Source of the DNA: Mariprofundaceae bacterium
GTDB lineage: Bacteria; Pseudomonadota; Zetaproteobacteria; Mariprofundales; Mariprofundaceae
Assembly: GCA_030950905.1 (NCBI GenBank)
Contig: JAUZQQ010000019.1
Location: 1-40,724 of the forward strand
Length of the DNA stretch: 40,724 bases
Reading direction: 5' to 3'
Shown: piece by piece, positions 19,540 to 29,911 of the stretch
How the letters are laid out: each line of letters opens with the position of its first letter
Numbering within the stretch: position 1 is the stretch's first letter
Notes under the pieces: generated by a model
Database searches by the model: none
What the model was told of the DNA's origin: nothing
Seen by the model: only the letters and a program-made list of their open reading frames with translations
Position numbers and translations under genes: made by a program

Positions 19540-20067
19540 TTATCTGTTATTTATTAGACTTTCCAATTCCATATCCGTTAAGCCTGTGATTATTTTTATC
19601 GTTTCTACCTCCAATCCTAGCTCTAAAGATTTTAGAGCTATCTCTAACGCTTTTCTTTTTTCTCCCTCAATACTCCCTATAACATACGTAGCCTCATAAG
19701 CACTCGCTTGCTCGTGTAAGCTTTTTTGATAGTGGTTATAATCTAATCGTTCACTCTCTTCCATTTTTAAATAATCTAATGTTTGTTTGGCTTTTAATAA
19801 ACCTTTTGCTTTGGGATGATCTGAAATCTCTTCGTTTTTTAAGAAATTTATCCATTCATCTAAAGTATCTTTTGAATGATCATTAAAGTTTTTAATTTTG
19901 ATTAAGTAAAATTCTGGGTAAAGTTTTTCTACTTTCTCTGTTTTGTATAATTGTTTCTGTTTTTCATTGAGTTGCAATAAACTTTTGTTATGAAGTCCTA
20001 TAAAATTTGCTTTGTTTCTTAGTATTCTTTTGATTGCCCAATCGAAGCTTATTAATTTTCTTTGCAT
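19540..20067 (-). pseudogene. Rpn family protein with apparent deletion of the nuclease core
   Basis: Family N-terminus MQRKLISFDWAIKRILRNKANF joined directly to the family C-terminal region IGLHNKSLLQLNEKQKQLY...FYLIKIKNFNDHSKDTLDEWINFLKNEEI. AT-rich relative to flanks. Confidence 0.65.
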
Positions 20068-20138
20068 TTTATTTTCTCCACTTCAAATTAACGCCAACGC
20101 TTTACTTGTATCTTTTCCATCTTAAAAAGGAAAGTCAA

Positions 20139-21332
20139 TCAAGCATTTTGTTCATTCACCTCCAGCATTTCATGGGCTATGCGTGAAAGCCCGATGGCTG
20201 GGTTTTGATGGCCCAGTTTTTGTTGCAATTGAACGAAAGCTTGACGCTGCTTTATTGCCTCTTTACTGTTTTTACGTAGCAATGGCTCAAGCAAAGCAAG
20301 AACATGATTGGGTGTTGCATACTCTTGGATGCATTCTGGCATTATAGGTTGATCGCCCAGTAAAATATTGGCCAGCCCAACGCATTGGGTGCCTACTAAT
20401 TTTCGCGCTAGCCATACGGTGATGGGCGTGTTTCGGTATACAAGAACAGTTGGAACATTCCACAATGCAAGCTCCAATGTGGCCGTTCCTGAGACTGCAA
20501 CGGCAGCATCGGCACGCATGGCATAACCTGCTTGCAATCGGTCAACCACCTTGACCCCTTCGGCAATCAATGGCGACAATTGTCCATCGGTAATACCAGG
20601 GGCGCGGCAAGTAACGATTTGTAAGTTTGGTATGCGTTGGCGCATTTCGCGTGATATTTCTGCCAACAGGCTTGCATGCCGCGAAAGTTCGCCATTGCGG
20701 CTGCCAGCAAGTATAGCAAGTACAGGGCCATCTTTATTTAAGCCAGCTTTTGTGCGTAATATTGTCTGCGACCAACCTTGTTGCCAACAGGCATAAGCAC
20801 TGGGGTTGCCCACATAAGACGCATCAATACCATGTTTGCCAAACCAATCGTGTTCAAACGGTAAAATGCTGGCAAGGCGGGTTTGTGCTTGTCGCAACTT
20901 GGCAATGCGCCAGCTTCCCCACGCCCAAAGTTTGGGGGCGATATAGTACAAAACAGGAATGCCAAGGGTGCAAAAATGCGCCCCAATGCGTGTATGAAAG
21001 CCAGGGAAATCAACCAATATAATCAAATCTGGTTGGTGTTTTTTTGCCCAGTCTAAAAGATCACGCGCAATACGGCGAATTCTTGGTAGTGCGCGCAATA
21101 CATCGCCAATTCCCATAACGTTGAGCGATTCCATGCGGGCAATTTCATCACAGCCTTCAGCGCGCATGGCAGGGCCTGCAACGGCTGAGATATGCATCGT
21201 TGGCGATTTTACACGCAATGCGTGAATAACCGCCGCTGCGTGCAAATCACCCGATGTTTCACCTGCGCAAATTAAAACATGATGGTCAATCAGGGGCTCT
21301 TGATTGTTTAAACAATCAAGGCTCAAAACCAT
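20139..21332 (-). CDS. lpxB: lipid-A-disaccharide synthase
   Basis: LICAGETSGDLHAAAVIHAL; DFPGFHTRIG; YYIAPKLWAWG. Confidence 0.95.
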   Translation of the reverse strand: MVLSLDCLNNQEPLIDHHVLICAGETSGDLHAAAVIHALRVKSPTMHISAVAGPAMRAEGCDEIARMESLNVMGIGDVLRALPRIRRIARDLLDWAKKHQPDLIILVDFPGFHTRIGAHFCTLGIPVLYYIAPKLWAWGSWRIAKLRQAQTRLASILPFEHDWFGKHGIDASYVGNPSAYACWQQGWSQTILRTKAGLNKDGPVLAILAGSRNGELSRHASLLAEISREMRQRIPNLQIVTCRAPGITDGQLSPLIAEGVKVVDRLQAGYAMRADAAVAVSGTATLELALWNVPTVLVYRNTPITVWLARKLVGTQCVGLANILLGDQPIMPECIQEYATPNHVLALLEPLLRKNSKEAIKQRQAFVQLQQKLGHQNPAIGLSRIAHEMLEVNEQNA

Positions 21333-22170
21333 ATACCGTTATTTTTAATTTATTCGCCAATGCCGCCAATTTTTCGCGCTCAATTAATAATGTTACGCCT
21401 GCTTGTATGGCAATAGCAATACAGCCTGAGGCGTGCATATTATGCAAAGTATCAGGACCTATCGCTGGAACGTCAAACCGCAAATCTTGATTTGGCTTGG
21501 CAATTTTAATAACCACGGCCTTACCATTACCCAAAGCACCACCACGACGAATGGCTTCATCGGTTCCTTCAATGGCCTCCACCGCCAGTACCGCGCCTTG
21601 CTGTATGACAATGGTTTGACCAATATCCAAGGCAGCAATGCCATGGGCTTGCTCAATACCAAAGGGAAGATCATGCAAGGTTGCCTTGCTTGGTTTTGGG
21701 CCAAACAAGTGACCACCTCCAGCCAGCATATCACCAGCCAACGCTACTTGGGAGCAAACGCGAATGCCTGCTTCTTGCAATAAACGGGTGATTTCTAACA
21801 TCAGCGTATCATCTTTACGATTGGGTAGACTCAACAAAGATTTTAACGCCACCAGATCAGGGCGGAAGTTACGGAAAAGGTGAAGTTTGCGCACTTTCCC
21901 CGCCATGATGACTTCATCCACCTTGGCTTTTTGGAGTGCTTTGATCATGCTGCCTATTTGACCCACATGCAGCCATTGTACGCTATCTGCATATTGTTCA
22001 ATGGTTTTTGATGTTTCTTCTTTGGCTGCGATGGCATGCACGGTATAACCTTGGGCTTTTAACTGTGCGATGACTTCCAATGGAAACATGCCATAACCTG
22101 CAATCAAGCCAATCGCGGGGGCTGCATCAGTCACGGGAAGGGTTATCGCGTCGATGAAGTGTGGTTCCAC
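21316..22170 (-). CDS. lpxI: UDP-2,3-diacylglucosamine diphosphatase LpxI (DUF1009)
   Basis: IGLIAGYGMFPLEVIAQLKAQG; DIGQTIVIQQGAVLAVEAIEGTDEAIRRGG. Confidence 0.9.
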   Translation of the reverse strand: MEPHFIDAITLPVTDAAPAIGLIAGYGMFPLEVIAQLKAQGYTVHAIAAKEETSKTIEQYADSVQWLHVGQIGSMIKALQKAKVDEVIMAGKVRKLHLFRNFRPDLVALKSLLSLPNRKDDTLMLEITRLLQEAGIRVCSQVALAGDMLAGGGHLFGPKPSKATLHDLPFGIEQAHGIAALDIGQTIVIQQGAVLAVEAIEGTDEAIRRGGALGNGKAVVIKIAKPNQDLRFDVPAIGPDTLHNMHASGCIAIAIQAGVTLLIEREKLAALANKLKITVYGFEP

Positions 22171-22939
22171 GCTTGGCTGTGGCTACAAAATCGATCAAGT
22201 GAAGTGCGTGTTCATCACTCTCTGCGCAAGCGCGTGCTTCTTGCAAGCGTTGCTGTATATCGCCCACAGTTTGCAACAATAAGCGATAAATATTTTTTAA
22301 TTTTCGTATTTGTTCGCGAGAAAGCCCATGACGCTTCAAGCCAACAAGGTTTAACCCTGCAAGTCCAGGGCGATAACCACCAGCCGTTAAACTGTATGGT
22401 GGAATATCTTTAACAATACCACTCATCCCACCAACCATCGACATGCGGCCAATCCGAAGAAATTGATGAATAGCTGACATGCCACCAATAATAGCATCAT
22501 CATCTATCAATACATGACCTGCCAATGTTGCACAGTTAGCCAACACAATACGATCACCAAGCAAGCAGTCATGGGCAATATGAACGTATGCCATCAACAA
22601 ATTGCCATCGCCAATACGGGTAAGCATGCCGCCACCTTCCGTACCCGTGTTAATGGTCACGTTTTCACGAATGGTATTATCATTGCCAATAACAATTTTT
22701 GATGCTTCGCCATGGTATTTAAGGTCTTGTGGCTCATGACCAATACTACAAAAGGGGAAAAAGCGATTTCGGCAACCGATATGGGTCAAACCACTGATTG
22801 CCACATGTGATATTAAACGGGTATCGTCACCGATACAAACATCCGCATCAACAGTGCAAAATGGGCCAATAGCAACACGCTCACCAAGTTCTACACCTGC
22901 CGCAAGCACGGCGGTTGGGTGTATGCTGGTGCATGTCAT
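22127..22939 (-). CDS. lpxA: UDP-N-acetylglucosamine acyltransferase
   Basis: Left-handed beta-helix hexapeptides; IHPTAVLAAGVELGERVAIGPFC; TINTGTEGGG; VHIAHDC. Confidence 0.95.
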   Translation of the reverse strand: MTCTSIHPTAVLAAGVELGERVAIGPFCTVDADVCIGDDTRLISHVAISGLTHIGCRNRFFPFCSIGHEPQDLKYHGEASKIVIGNDNTIRENVTINTGTEGGGMLTRIGDGNLLMAYVHIAHDCLLGDRIVLANCATLAGHVLIDDDAIIGGMSAIHQFLRIGRMSMVGGMSGIVKDIPPYSLTAGGYRPGLAGLNLVGLKRHGLSREQIRKLKNIYRLLLQTVGDIQQRLQEARACAESDEHALHLIDFVATAKRGTTLHRRDNPSRD

Positions 22940-23379
22940 GCCTTCTCTTGTAACATCAATGTTGCCATTAATGTGCCAGAACAAACCAGTTTTTCATCGA
23001 CAAAGGCTTCACCCTTAAACTTCCACATCTGACCACGCCGGTGTAAACATGTTAATTGAAAGATGATTTGATCGCCAGGCCTTACAGGCTTGCGAAAGCG
23101 AATGCCATCAATGCCCGTAAAGTAAACCAAATAATCTTCATCTTTGGGGGCGGATTGAAAAGCAAGAATACCGCCCGCTTGTGCCATCGCCTCAACAATC
23201 AATACGCCAGGCATTACAGGAAACTCAGGGAAATGTCCCATGAAATGGGGTTCGTTTATGGTGACATTTTTTAAGGCGCGGATAGAAACACCCGCCTCAT
23301 AGGCTAAAATTTTATCGACCAACAAAAAGGGGTATCGATGGGGTAAATGTTTTAAAATATCATCAATTGATAATTCCAT
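22936..23379 (-). CDS. fabZ: 3-hydroxyacyl-ACP dehydratase
   Basis: LPHRYPFLLVDKI; FMGHFPEFPVMPGVLIVEAMAQAGG. Confidence 0.97.
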   Translation of the reverse strand: MELSIDDILKHLPHRYPFLLVDKILAYEAGVSIRALKNVTINEPHFMGHFPEFPVMPGVLIVEAMAQAGGILAFQSAPKDEDYLVYFTGIDGIRFRKPVRPGDQIIFQLTCLHRRGQMWKFKGEAFVDEKLVCSGTLMATLMLQEKA

Positions 23380-23448
23380 GGGGTACCTTTGGGTTCAAGT
23401 ATAGGGGCGGAAATGGTTGGGAATGCAGTGGTGAACAGTAGCAAGGTT

Positions 23449-24471
23449 TTAACCTGCTTTTTTAAACAACTCAGGCAGCCGATTAACCAAGGCTACGCCT
23501 TTTAACCACATACGATGGGGCATGGCAGGACTTCCACCGTACACACCCGTTGCATCCAGATTATTAATAACGCCGCTTTGCCCAGCGATTTTACAGCCAT
23601 CAGCAATACGCAAATGGCCTGCGATACCAACTTGCCCGCCGAGTTGACAGCCTTTACCGATATGGGATGACCCTGCAACACCTGCTTGGCTAACGATCAC
23701 GGTGCTGGCACCAATTTCAACACTGTGACCGAGTTGCACCAAATTATCAATTTTTACTTGGTGGTATACAATGGTATTTGCCAATGCACCACGGTCTATG
23801 CAGGTATTGGCACCAATTTCGACATCATCATGCAGTACAACACTACCCGTTTGCGGGATTTTAATATGCGATTTGCCATCCCATGCATAACCAAACCCAT
23901 CGGATCCGATCACTGCACCTGATTGTAAAATAACCCGCTTACCCAAAGTGCAACCATCACCAACAACCGAGCGAGCATGAAGAAGGCAGCCTTCTCCAAG
24001 ACTGCAATGATCACCAATGATCACCCCAGCGCCAATAATGCAAGCCCTGGCAATATATGTTCCTTGACCGATAACAGCCAGCGCATCAACATCAACATCA
24101 TCAGCCAAAACAGCGTCAGGGTGGATGATTGCAGAAGCATGACGCAAACCTGATGAAACGGGTTCAGGGTGAAAAAAACGTTGCACCATAGCAAAAGCAA
24201 GGTAGGGATCGCGACAAGGGATCAATAACGCAGAACAACTAAAAGATTTATTTTCCCATGCAGCATGGGTGGCAGCATCAACCAATACTGCGACAGCCTT
24301 GGTGGTGGAAAGTTCTTTTTTATAACGCTTGTTGGCAAGAAAAGAGACTTGCTTATTGCTTGCCGTTGCCAGCGTAGCAATACCATCCACCATGGTATGA
24401 TCAACAGAAGCAGCATTGGTACAACCAATCAATGCTGTTAATTGCGACAATGGAACCGTTTTTAAGGTCAC
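23449..24471 (-). CDS. lpxD: UDP-3-O-acylglucosamine N-acyltransferase
   Basis: Hexapeptide repeats; GFGYAWDGKSHIKIPQTGSVVLHDDVEIGANTCIDRGAL. GTG start at 24471, just after the upstream stop. Confidence 0.95.
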   Translation of the reverse strand: MTLKTVPLSQLTALIGCTNAASVDHTMVDGIATLATASNKQVSFLANKRYKKELSTTKAVAVLVDAATHAAWENKSFSCSALLIPCRDPYLAFAMVQRFFHPEPVSSGLRHASAIIHPDAVLADDVDVDALAVIGQGTYIARACIIGAGVIIGDHCSLGEGCLLHARSVVGDGCTLGKRVILQSGAVIGSDGFGYAWDGKSHIKIPQTGSVVLHDDVEIGANTCIDRGALANTIVYHQVKIDNLVQLGHSVEIGASTVIVSQAGVAGSSHIGKGCQLGGQVGIAGHLRIADGCKIAGQSGVINNLDATGVYGGSPAMPHRMWLKGVALVNRLPELFKKAG

Positions 24472-24475
24472 GTAT

Positions 24476-25003
24476 TTATTTTTTCTTGTCCAGTATTTTG
24501 GTGATTTCTGGGGTAATATCGTATTTTGGATCCACGTAAAACATCGCCGATTTTTGCAATAACATATCGTAGTGTTTCTCTTTACCATAGGTGCGAACCA
24601 CTTTGTAAAAGTTCATAAGAATGCCTTCATCCAAAGCATTCTTTTTACTCAAAAGCTCTTCTTGTGCATCTTGTTGTTTGCGCGTAAAAGACTTGCGTAA
24701 TTCTTTTAATTTACCTTGTTTTTTGTTCAATCGATCAGGCGACATGGCCATGGATTGCCCCATGATATCACTTTCAACTTGATTGATTCTTTTGCGAAGC
24801 GAATCCAATTCTGCTTTTTTTTGTTCTTTTAATGCACGCACACGGGCGAATCCATTTTGGTACCGCTTGGTATTTTCAATGGCTGCTTTCAAATCAACAT
24901 AACCAATCGTTAATTCAGCCGCGTTGGCCGATGGTGTGATGATCATTGGTACCGCAAACACGAAGGCGACAGCAACAGCATTCAACAAAGTTTTTTTCAA
25001 CAT
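24476..25003 (-). CDS. skp: periplasmic chaperone OmpH/Skp
   Basis: Signal peptide MLKKTLLNAVAVAFVFAVPM; IGYVDLKAAIENTKRYQNG; coiled-coil charged region; between bamA and lpxD. Confidence 0.9.
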   Translation of the reverse strand: MLKKTLLNAVAVAFVFAVPMIITPSANAAELTIGYVDLKAAIENTKRYQNGFARVRALKEQKKAELDSLRKRINQVESDIMGQSMAMSPDRLNKKQGKLKELRKSFTRKQQDAQEELLSKKNALDEGILMNFYKVVRTYGKEKHYDMLLQKSAMFYVDPKYDITPEITKILDKKK

Positions 25004-25074
25004 ACATGCTCCACTCAAAAACTGCCGTGATGATAGGCAAGCTTTTGTTCTTTTCAAGTTATCCAAGTAGTTTC

Positions 25075-27390
25075 TCAAAATGATTGGCCTAATCCAAACT
25101 CAAAGGTTCGCGTAAGGTCGCCCGGCTGTTGGCGTTGTGCCTTGCCCCACGTAAGGGTAATGGGCCCGACAGGTGATGCCCACTCTAAGCCAAAACCATA
25201 AGATGCACGAACCTTTGCTGTTGAAAACTGCTCCGAAACATTCAGCTTTAAGCCACCGACAGTGCCTTTTGCCGTTCCCCAAATAGTGCCTGCATCAGCA
25301 AAAAGAACCCCGCGAATGCCTGCCGTATCCATATAGGGAAGTGGGAAAAACAAATCAAGCGAGGCCGTTGCTTGTCGGTCACCACCAACAGGGTCAAGTG
25401 GCGATGCAGGATCACGCAATGATATACCAAAATAATCATAACCGCGCAGACTACCCACGCCACCCAATGAATAGCGGCGATAAATCGGCACGCTTTTTTT
25501 CGCATAACCTGCAATGACCCGACCGCCTAATTTCCCTCTTAAGGTAAAATCATCGCTTAATGGCAAATAAGCAGCCAATGATAATGCGGACTCAACAAAA
25601 CGATTCGCCCCCCCAATGCCCGCAACACTGACATTAAAACTGTGTTGAAAACCACGTGTCGTACCAATAACACGATCGCGACTGTCCCAAGACAAACCTT
25701 GTGACAATTCTCCTGTGGTTTGAACCCCTTCTTGAGAACGCAGAACCAGTGATGCTGTGACTGGAATATTGGTGAGTTTGGCTCGCAGGTAATCGTACCC
25801 TATATTGTAATAGGCATACTCGGACAAGGCAAAACTAAAATTAACGCCACCGCCCACATTGTTTTGTTTGTATTGGGTAATCGTTTGCAACTGGGTTTGC
25901 GTTTTGTTGATGCGTATGCTTGCAGCGATTTCTTTGTTCATGAAATAAGGGTCAGTAATACTGGCACTAATGTTTTGCGTTTTCGCACCAGCATCAAGGA
26001 CTAGGCTGGTATTATAACCCTTGCCCAAGAAGTTTTTTTCTGAAACTTTTAAGCGCAACAATACTTTTTCCAACTGTGAAAAACCAGCCCCCACGATCAA
26101 TGAACCCGTACGGTCTTCTTCTACTTTAATGTTAAGATCGACTTGATCATCAGCACCAGCTGCAGGCATGGATATCCGAACATCTTTAAATAATTGCGAA
26201 CGCTTTAAACGCTCTTTGCTTAGGCGCATGCCCTCTGCTGAAAATCGCGCACTTTCATCCAAGCGCATTTCTCTGCGGATAACATCATCGTTGGTTTTTT
26301 GATTGCCACTGATCTCAATGCGCTGAATGTATACTTCACGGCCTTTTCGAATATCAAAAGTTATGGCGACTTCTTTGGCTGCAAGGTTTCGTTTAAACAA
26401 CGGGGTGACTGTGGCAAAAGCAAAACCCTCGTTGCCCACCACTTCAGTAAGCTGCTGGATGCTATTGCGCAAAGTTGAAAGCGAATAAATTTCACCCGCA
26501 TGCATCGCCAAGGCGGCATCGAGTGCTTCTTTGGTGGGCACAATATCACCACTAAAATCAACGGCATTGACCGTATAAACAGGGCCTTCATGCAAATTGA
26601 AGGTAAGGTAAAAAGCTTCTTTCCCTGGCACCAATGACAATTGCGCAGAATTGACCTTGGCATCCAAGTAACCATTTTCTTGGTAGTATTGACCAAGGAT
26701 TTGAATATCGTTGCCAAAGCGTTTGTTATCAACAATATCACGATCGGAAAACCAACTCATAAAATCAGTTTCACGGGCATGAATTTCGCCGCGTAAATGT
26801 TTGTCGGTGAAGGCATTGTTACCAACAAAGCGAATTTGCTCCACATGGGTTTTTTTGCCCTCATCCAAGAGCAAGGTGATATCAATACGCCCATCATTCA
26901 AAAGCTTTTTCTTCACATCAATATTGAGTTGGTAAAAACCATCCTTCATGTACAATTTACGAATATTGTTTATATCAATACGTAATTTAGAATCGCTAAA
27001 AATAAGCCCTTCTTTCATTTTTAAACGTTTCTTTAAATCTTTAACCGTTACAGCATCATTACCTTTGATTTTAAAGTGGGCAACAAGCGGGTTCTCGACC
27101 ACTTTTATGTGTAATATCAACTGCTGGTTTTTCACGATTCCTTCCGCTTGAATGCTGGAAAAAAAACCTGTTTTGTACAAGCGGCGAATATCTTTACTCA
27201 GTGTCTTACGGTCAAACACCTTGCCTACATGACTGTCCATTTCGGCTTGAATAGCACCATCTTCAACAAATTTATTGCCGTTGAAAATAATCTTTTGAAT
27301 GTTTGGTGGCGCGGCAAATACAGGCGTTGCAAAAAAACAGAGTAGCGCCAAAAGGATCCATCTACAAGCGGGGGTGTGTATACGCTTCAT
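25075..27390 (-). CDS. bamA: outer membrane assembly factor BamA
   Basis: POTRA repeats; C-terminal barrel with SLGGVGSLRGYDYFG; FEFGLGQSF terminal beta-signal. Confidence 0.96.
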   Translation of the reverse strand: MKRIHTPACRWILLALLCFFATPVFAAPPNIQKIIFNGNKFVEDGAIQAEMDSHVGKVFDRKTLSKDIRRLYKTGFFSSIQAEGIVKNQQLILHIKVVENPLVAHFKIKGNDAVTVKDLKKRLKMKEGLIFSDSKLRIDINNIRKLYMKDGFYQLNIDVKKKLLNDGRIDITLLLDEGKKTHVEQIRFVGNNAFTDKHLRGEIHARETDFMSWFSDRDIVDNKRFGNDIQILGQYYQENGYLDAKVNSAQLSLVPGKEAFYLTFNLHEGPVYTVNAVDFSGDIVPTKEALDAALAMHAGEIYSLSTLRNSIQQLTEVVGNEGFAFATVTPLFKRNLAAKEVAITFDIRKGREVYIQRIEISGNQKTNDDVIRREMRLDESARFSAEGMRLSKERLKRSQLFKDVRISMPAAGADDQVDLNIKVEEDRTGSLIVGAGFSQLEKVLLRLKVSEKNFLGKGYNTSLVLDAGAKTQNISASITDPYFMNKEIAASIRINKTQTQLQTITQYKQNNVGGGVNFSFALSEYAYYNIGYDYLRAKLTNIPVTASLVLRSQEGVQTTGELSQGLSWDSRDRVIGTTRGFQHSFNVSVAGIGGANRFVESALSLAAYLPLSDDFTLRGKLGGRVIAGYAKKSVPIYRRYSLGGVGSLRGYDYFGISLRDPASPLDPVGGDRQATASLDLFFPLPYMDTAGIRGVLFADAGTIWGTAKGTVGGLKLNVSEQFSTAKVRASYGFGLEWASPVGPITLTWGKAQRQQPGDLTRTFEFGLGQSF

Positions 27391-28769
27391 CCTTGTAAAA
27401 ACCTCGCAATATCATTATAAAAAGCAAAAATCATCAGTGCTGCAATCATCAATACACCCACCAATTGGGTTTTTTCGATGGTTTCTGGGGACAATGGTCG
27501 ACCGCGCAATGCCTCAATACTTAAATAAGTTAAATGACCACCATCCAAGATCGGCACTGGCAGTAAGTTGAGTACACCAAGATTCACTGAAAAAAGTGCC
27601 AGAAAAAGCAAATAAGGAATGACACCATATTCTGCTGTTTTTCCTGCCATTTGTGCAATAGCAATAGGGCCACCAAGGTTGGATGGTGAAATAGCATTCA
27701 CCATCATTTTACCCAGCACCTCGAAGGTAAGCGTGGTCATATCCCACGTACGGGTGAAGCCATAGGCTGCGCCCTCAAACCTACCCATACGGTAGACCAC
27801 GGGTGCTTGTATGCTACGCGCATTAAGCAATATGCCTATTCGCCCCCGCTGTGTTTTAGCATCTGCTTGTGGGGTGATTTTTAAATTCATTTTCAGGTCG
27901 CCACGCATCACCCCCAAGGTGATAGCCATGCCCGCATGGGACTGAATATATTGAATCAAGCTGCGCACATCATCAACGGTTTGTTGATCCATGCGAATAA
28001 TTTCATCGCCGTCTTTTAAACCCGCTTGCGCCGCTGCCGAATGGGGTGTGATTTGTTGGGCAAATACCCGCTGACCGGCCGCAAAGCCCAGCAGCGAGCC
28101 ACCAATATTACTCAATAAAGCATCTTTCTCTGGCATGGGAACATCCATATGCACGTCCATGACCATGCCTGTACGATCAATGGTTAATGTTAATGGCTGG
28201 CCAACCGTTTTTTTAAGCGCTTCCTCAACATGCTGCCAAGCATAAACAGAATGGCCATTGACTTTCTTGATAACATCAGCAGGCAAGATACCTGCTTGTT
28301 CGGCGATTGAATCTGGCGTAATATGACCCACCATGGGTGGAATAACCTGTTGCCCAGCCCAGCCAACGATCATGTAGGCTATAATGGCAAATATAAAATT
28401 AAAGGCAGGCCCTGCAACGGCAATCGCAGCCCGCTTCCATACCGCTTGGGTGTGAAAAGCGCGTTTCAAGTCTTCTGGTGTTAATTCGTCTGCGTTGCTA
28501 TCTTTTTGTTGATCGGGGTTATCGCTTTGTTTGCTGGGACTTTCACCCAGCATTTTGACGTAACCACCCAAGGGAATCGCTGCAATGATATACTCTACTT
28601 CACCATCACGGCTATACCAAGAAAACAAGGAAGGGCCAAAGCCAACAGAAAATTTTTCAACCCGTACCCCCAACTTTCGTGCCACAATAAAATGACCGAA
28701 CTCATGAATGGCGATCAATAGGGCAATGGCAACAATAAATGCCGCTGTTGCGATTAAAAATTCTATCAT
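27387..28769 (-). CDS. rseP: site-2 zinc metalloprotease RseP
   Basis: IAIHEFGHFIVARKLGVRVEKFSVGFGP; two PDZ-like regions; LLPVPILDGGHL. Confidence 0.96.
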   Translation of the reverse strand: MIEFLIATAAFIVAIALLIAIHEFGHFIVARKLGVRVEKFSVGFGPSLFSWYSRDGEVEYIIAAIPLGGYVKMLGESPSKQSDNPDQQKDSNADELTPEDLKRAFHTQAVWKRAAIAVAGPAFNFIFAIIAYMIVGWAGQQVIPPMVGHITPDSIAEQAGILPADVIKKVNGHSVYAWQHVEEALKKTVGQPLTLTIDRTGMVMDVHMDVPMPEKDALLSNIGGSLLGFAAGQRVFAQQITPHSAAAQAGLKDGDEIIRMDQQTVDDVRSLIQYIQSHAGMAITLGVMRGDLKMNLKITPQADAKTQRGRIGILLNARSIQAPVVYRMGRFEGAAYGFTRTWDMTTLTFEVLGKMMVNAISPSNLGGPIAIAQMAGKTAEYGVIPYLLFLALFSVNLGVLNLLPVPILDGGHLTYLSIEALRGRPLSPETIEKTQLVGVLMIAALMIFAFYNDIARFLQG

Positions 28770-29911
28770 CAGTGGATAAACTCCTCAGTTTTGATGCGGG
28801 TATGTTGATCCAAAGCCCATATATCATGCAGTTGATGCACGGGGGTGATCGCTATATCGGTCAACGCACGTTCGACCAATGGCAGAATATCCATAAAACC
28901 GATACGCCGCTGGCGGAAGGCAGCATTGGCGATTTCGTTCGCAGCATTCATAACCACTGCGTGACCATCATCGCCGCGCATCACTTCTGCCACCATATTC
29001 ATGGCAGGAAAACGTGCAACATCGATAGCAAAAAAAGACAAATCTTGTTGCATCGCCAATTCAAGCCACGCTACCCCTGAATGAATGCGCAAATGCGGTT
29101 GCAAGGCATAAGCGATGGGCGCGCGCATATCAGGCATGGCCATTTGAGCCAACACATTGCCATCGGTGTACTCGACCATGGCATGAACAATACTTTGTGG
29201 GTGAATAATGGCTTCCAATTGATCAGGCGCAATATCAAACAACCAGCGAGCCTCAATCAATTCCAAAGCCTTATTCATCATGGTAGCAGAATCAATGCTG
29301 ATTTTTGCCCCCATAGCCCAATTGGGGTGGGCAATGGCCTCTTCTGGCGTAATGTTGTGCAACGATTCAACAGAACGCAGACGAAAAGGGCCACCCGATG
29401 CCGTTAAAATAATACGCCGTACCGAGTCATGATCATGCCCTTGTAACGCTTGGTGGACGGCAGCATGCTCTGAATCAATGGGGATAATCCGCGCATGGTG
29501 CTTTTTTGCAGCATCCATAAACAAACGCCCTGCTGTAACCAAACATTCTTTGTTGGCAAGGCACACATCTTTGCCAGCGGTAACGGCGGCTAGCGTGGCT
29601 GGTAGACCCGCAGCACCAACCATGGCCGCAACAACCGTATCTGAAAGGCTGCTTTTTGCCGCAGCAATAGCAGCATCCATGCCAGATTCAATCGTTGTAC
29701 TGCTTGTGTTTTGTGTCAGCAAGGCCTTGGCAGCCAAGTCGTCGGTCATGATAGCAGAGCGGGGGTGAAATTTTTTAATCAGTGCCAGCATGCCATCCAC
29801 ATTACGGTGGGCAACCAAGGTATCGAGCTGAAATATTTCGGGGTGTTGATCGATGACATCCAGCGTGCTTAAGCCAATGGAGCCAGTTGCGCCAAGAATA
29901 CTAATATGTTT
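28769..29911 (-). CDS. dxr: 1-deoxy-D-xylulose-5-phosphate reductoisomerase
   Basis: MKHISILGATGSIGLSTLDVI; IPIDSEHAA; LTASGGPF; HPNWAMGAKISIDSATMMNK. Confidence 0.97.
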   Translation of the reverse strand, partial: KHISILGATGSIGLSTLDVIDQHPEIFQLDTLVAHRNVDGMLALIKKFHPRSAIMTDDLAAKALLTQNTSSTTIESGMDAAIAAAKSSLSDTVVAAMVGAAGLPATLAAVTAGKDVCLANKECLVTAGRLFMDAAKKHHARIIPIDSEHAAVHQALQGHDHDSVRRIILTASGGPFRLRSVESLHNITPEEAIAHPNWAMGAKISIDSATMMNKALELIEARWLFDIAPDQLEAIIHPQSIVHAMVEYTDGNVLAQMAMPDMRAPIAYALQPHLRIHSGVAWLELAMQQDLSFFAIDVARFPAMNMVAEVMRGDDGHAVVMNAANEIANAAFRQRRIGFMDILPLVERALTDIAITPVHQLHDIWALDQHTRIKTEEFIH

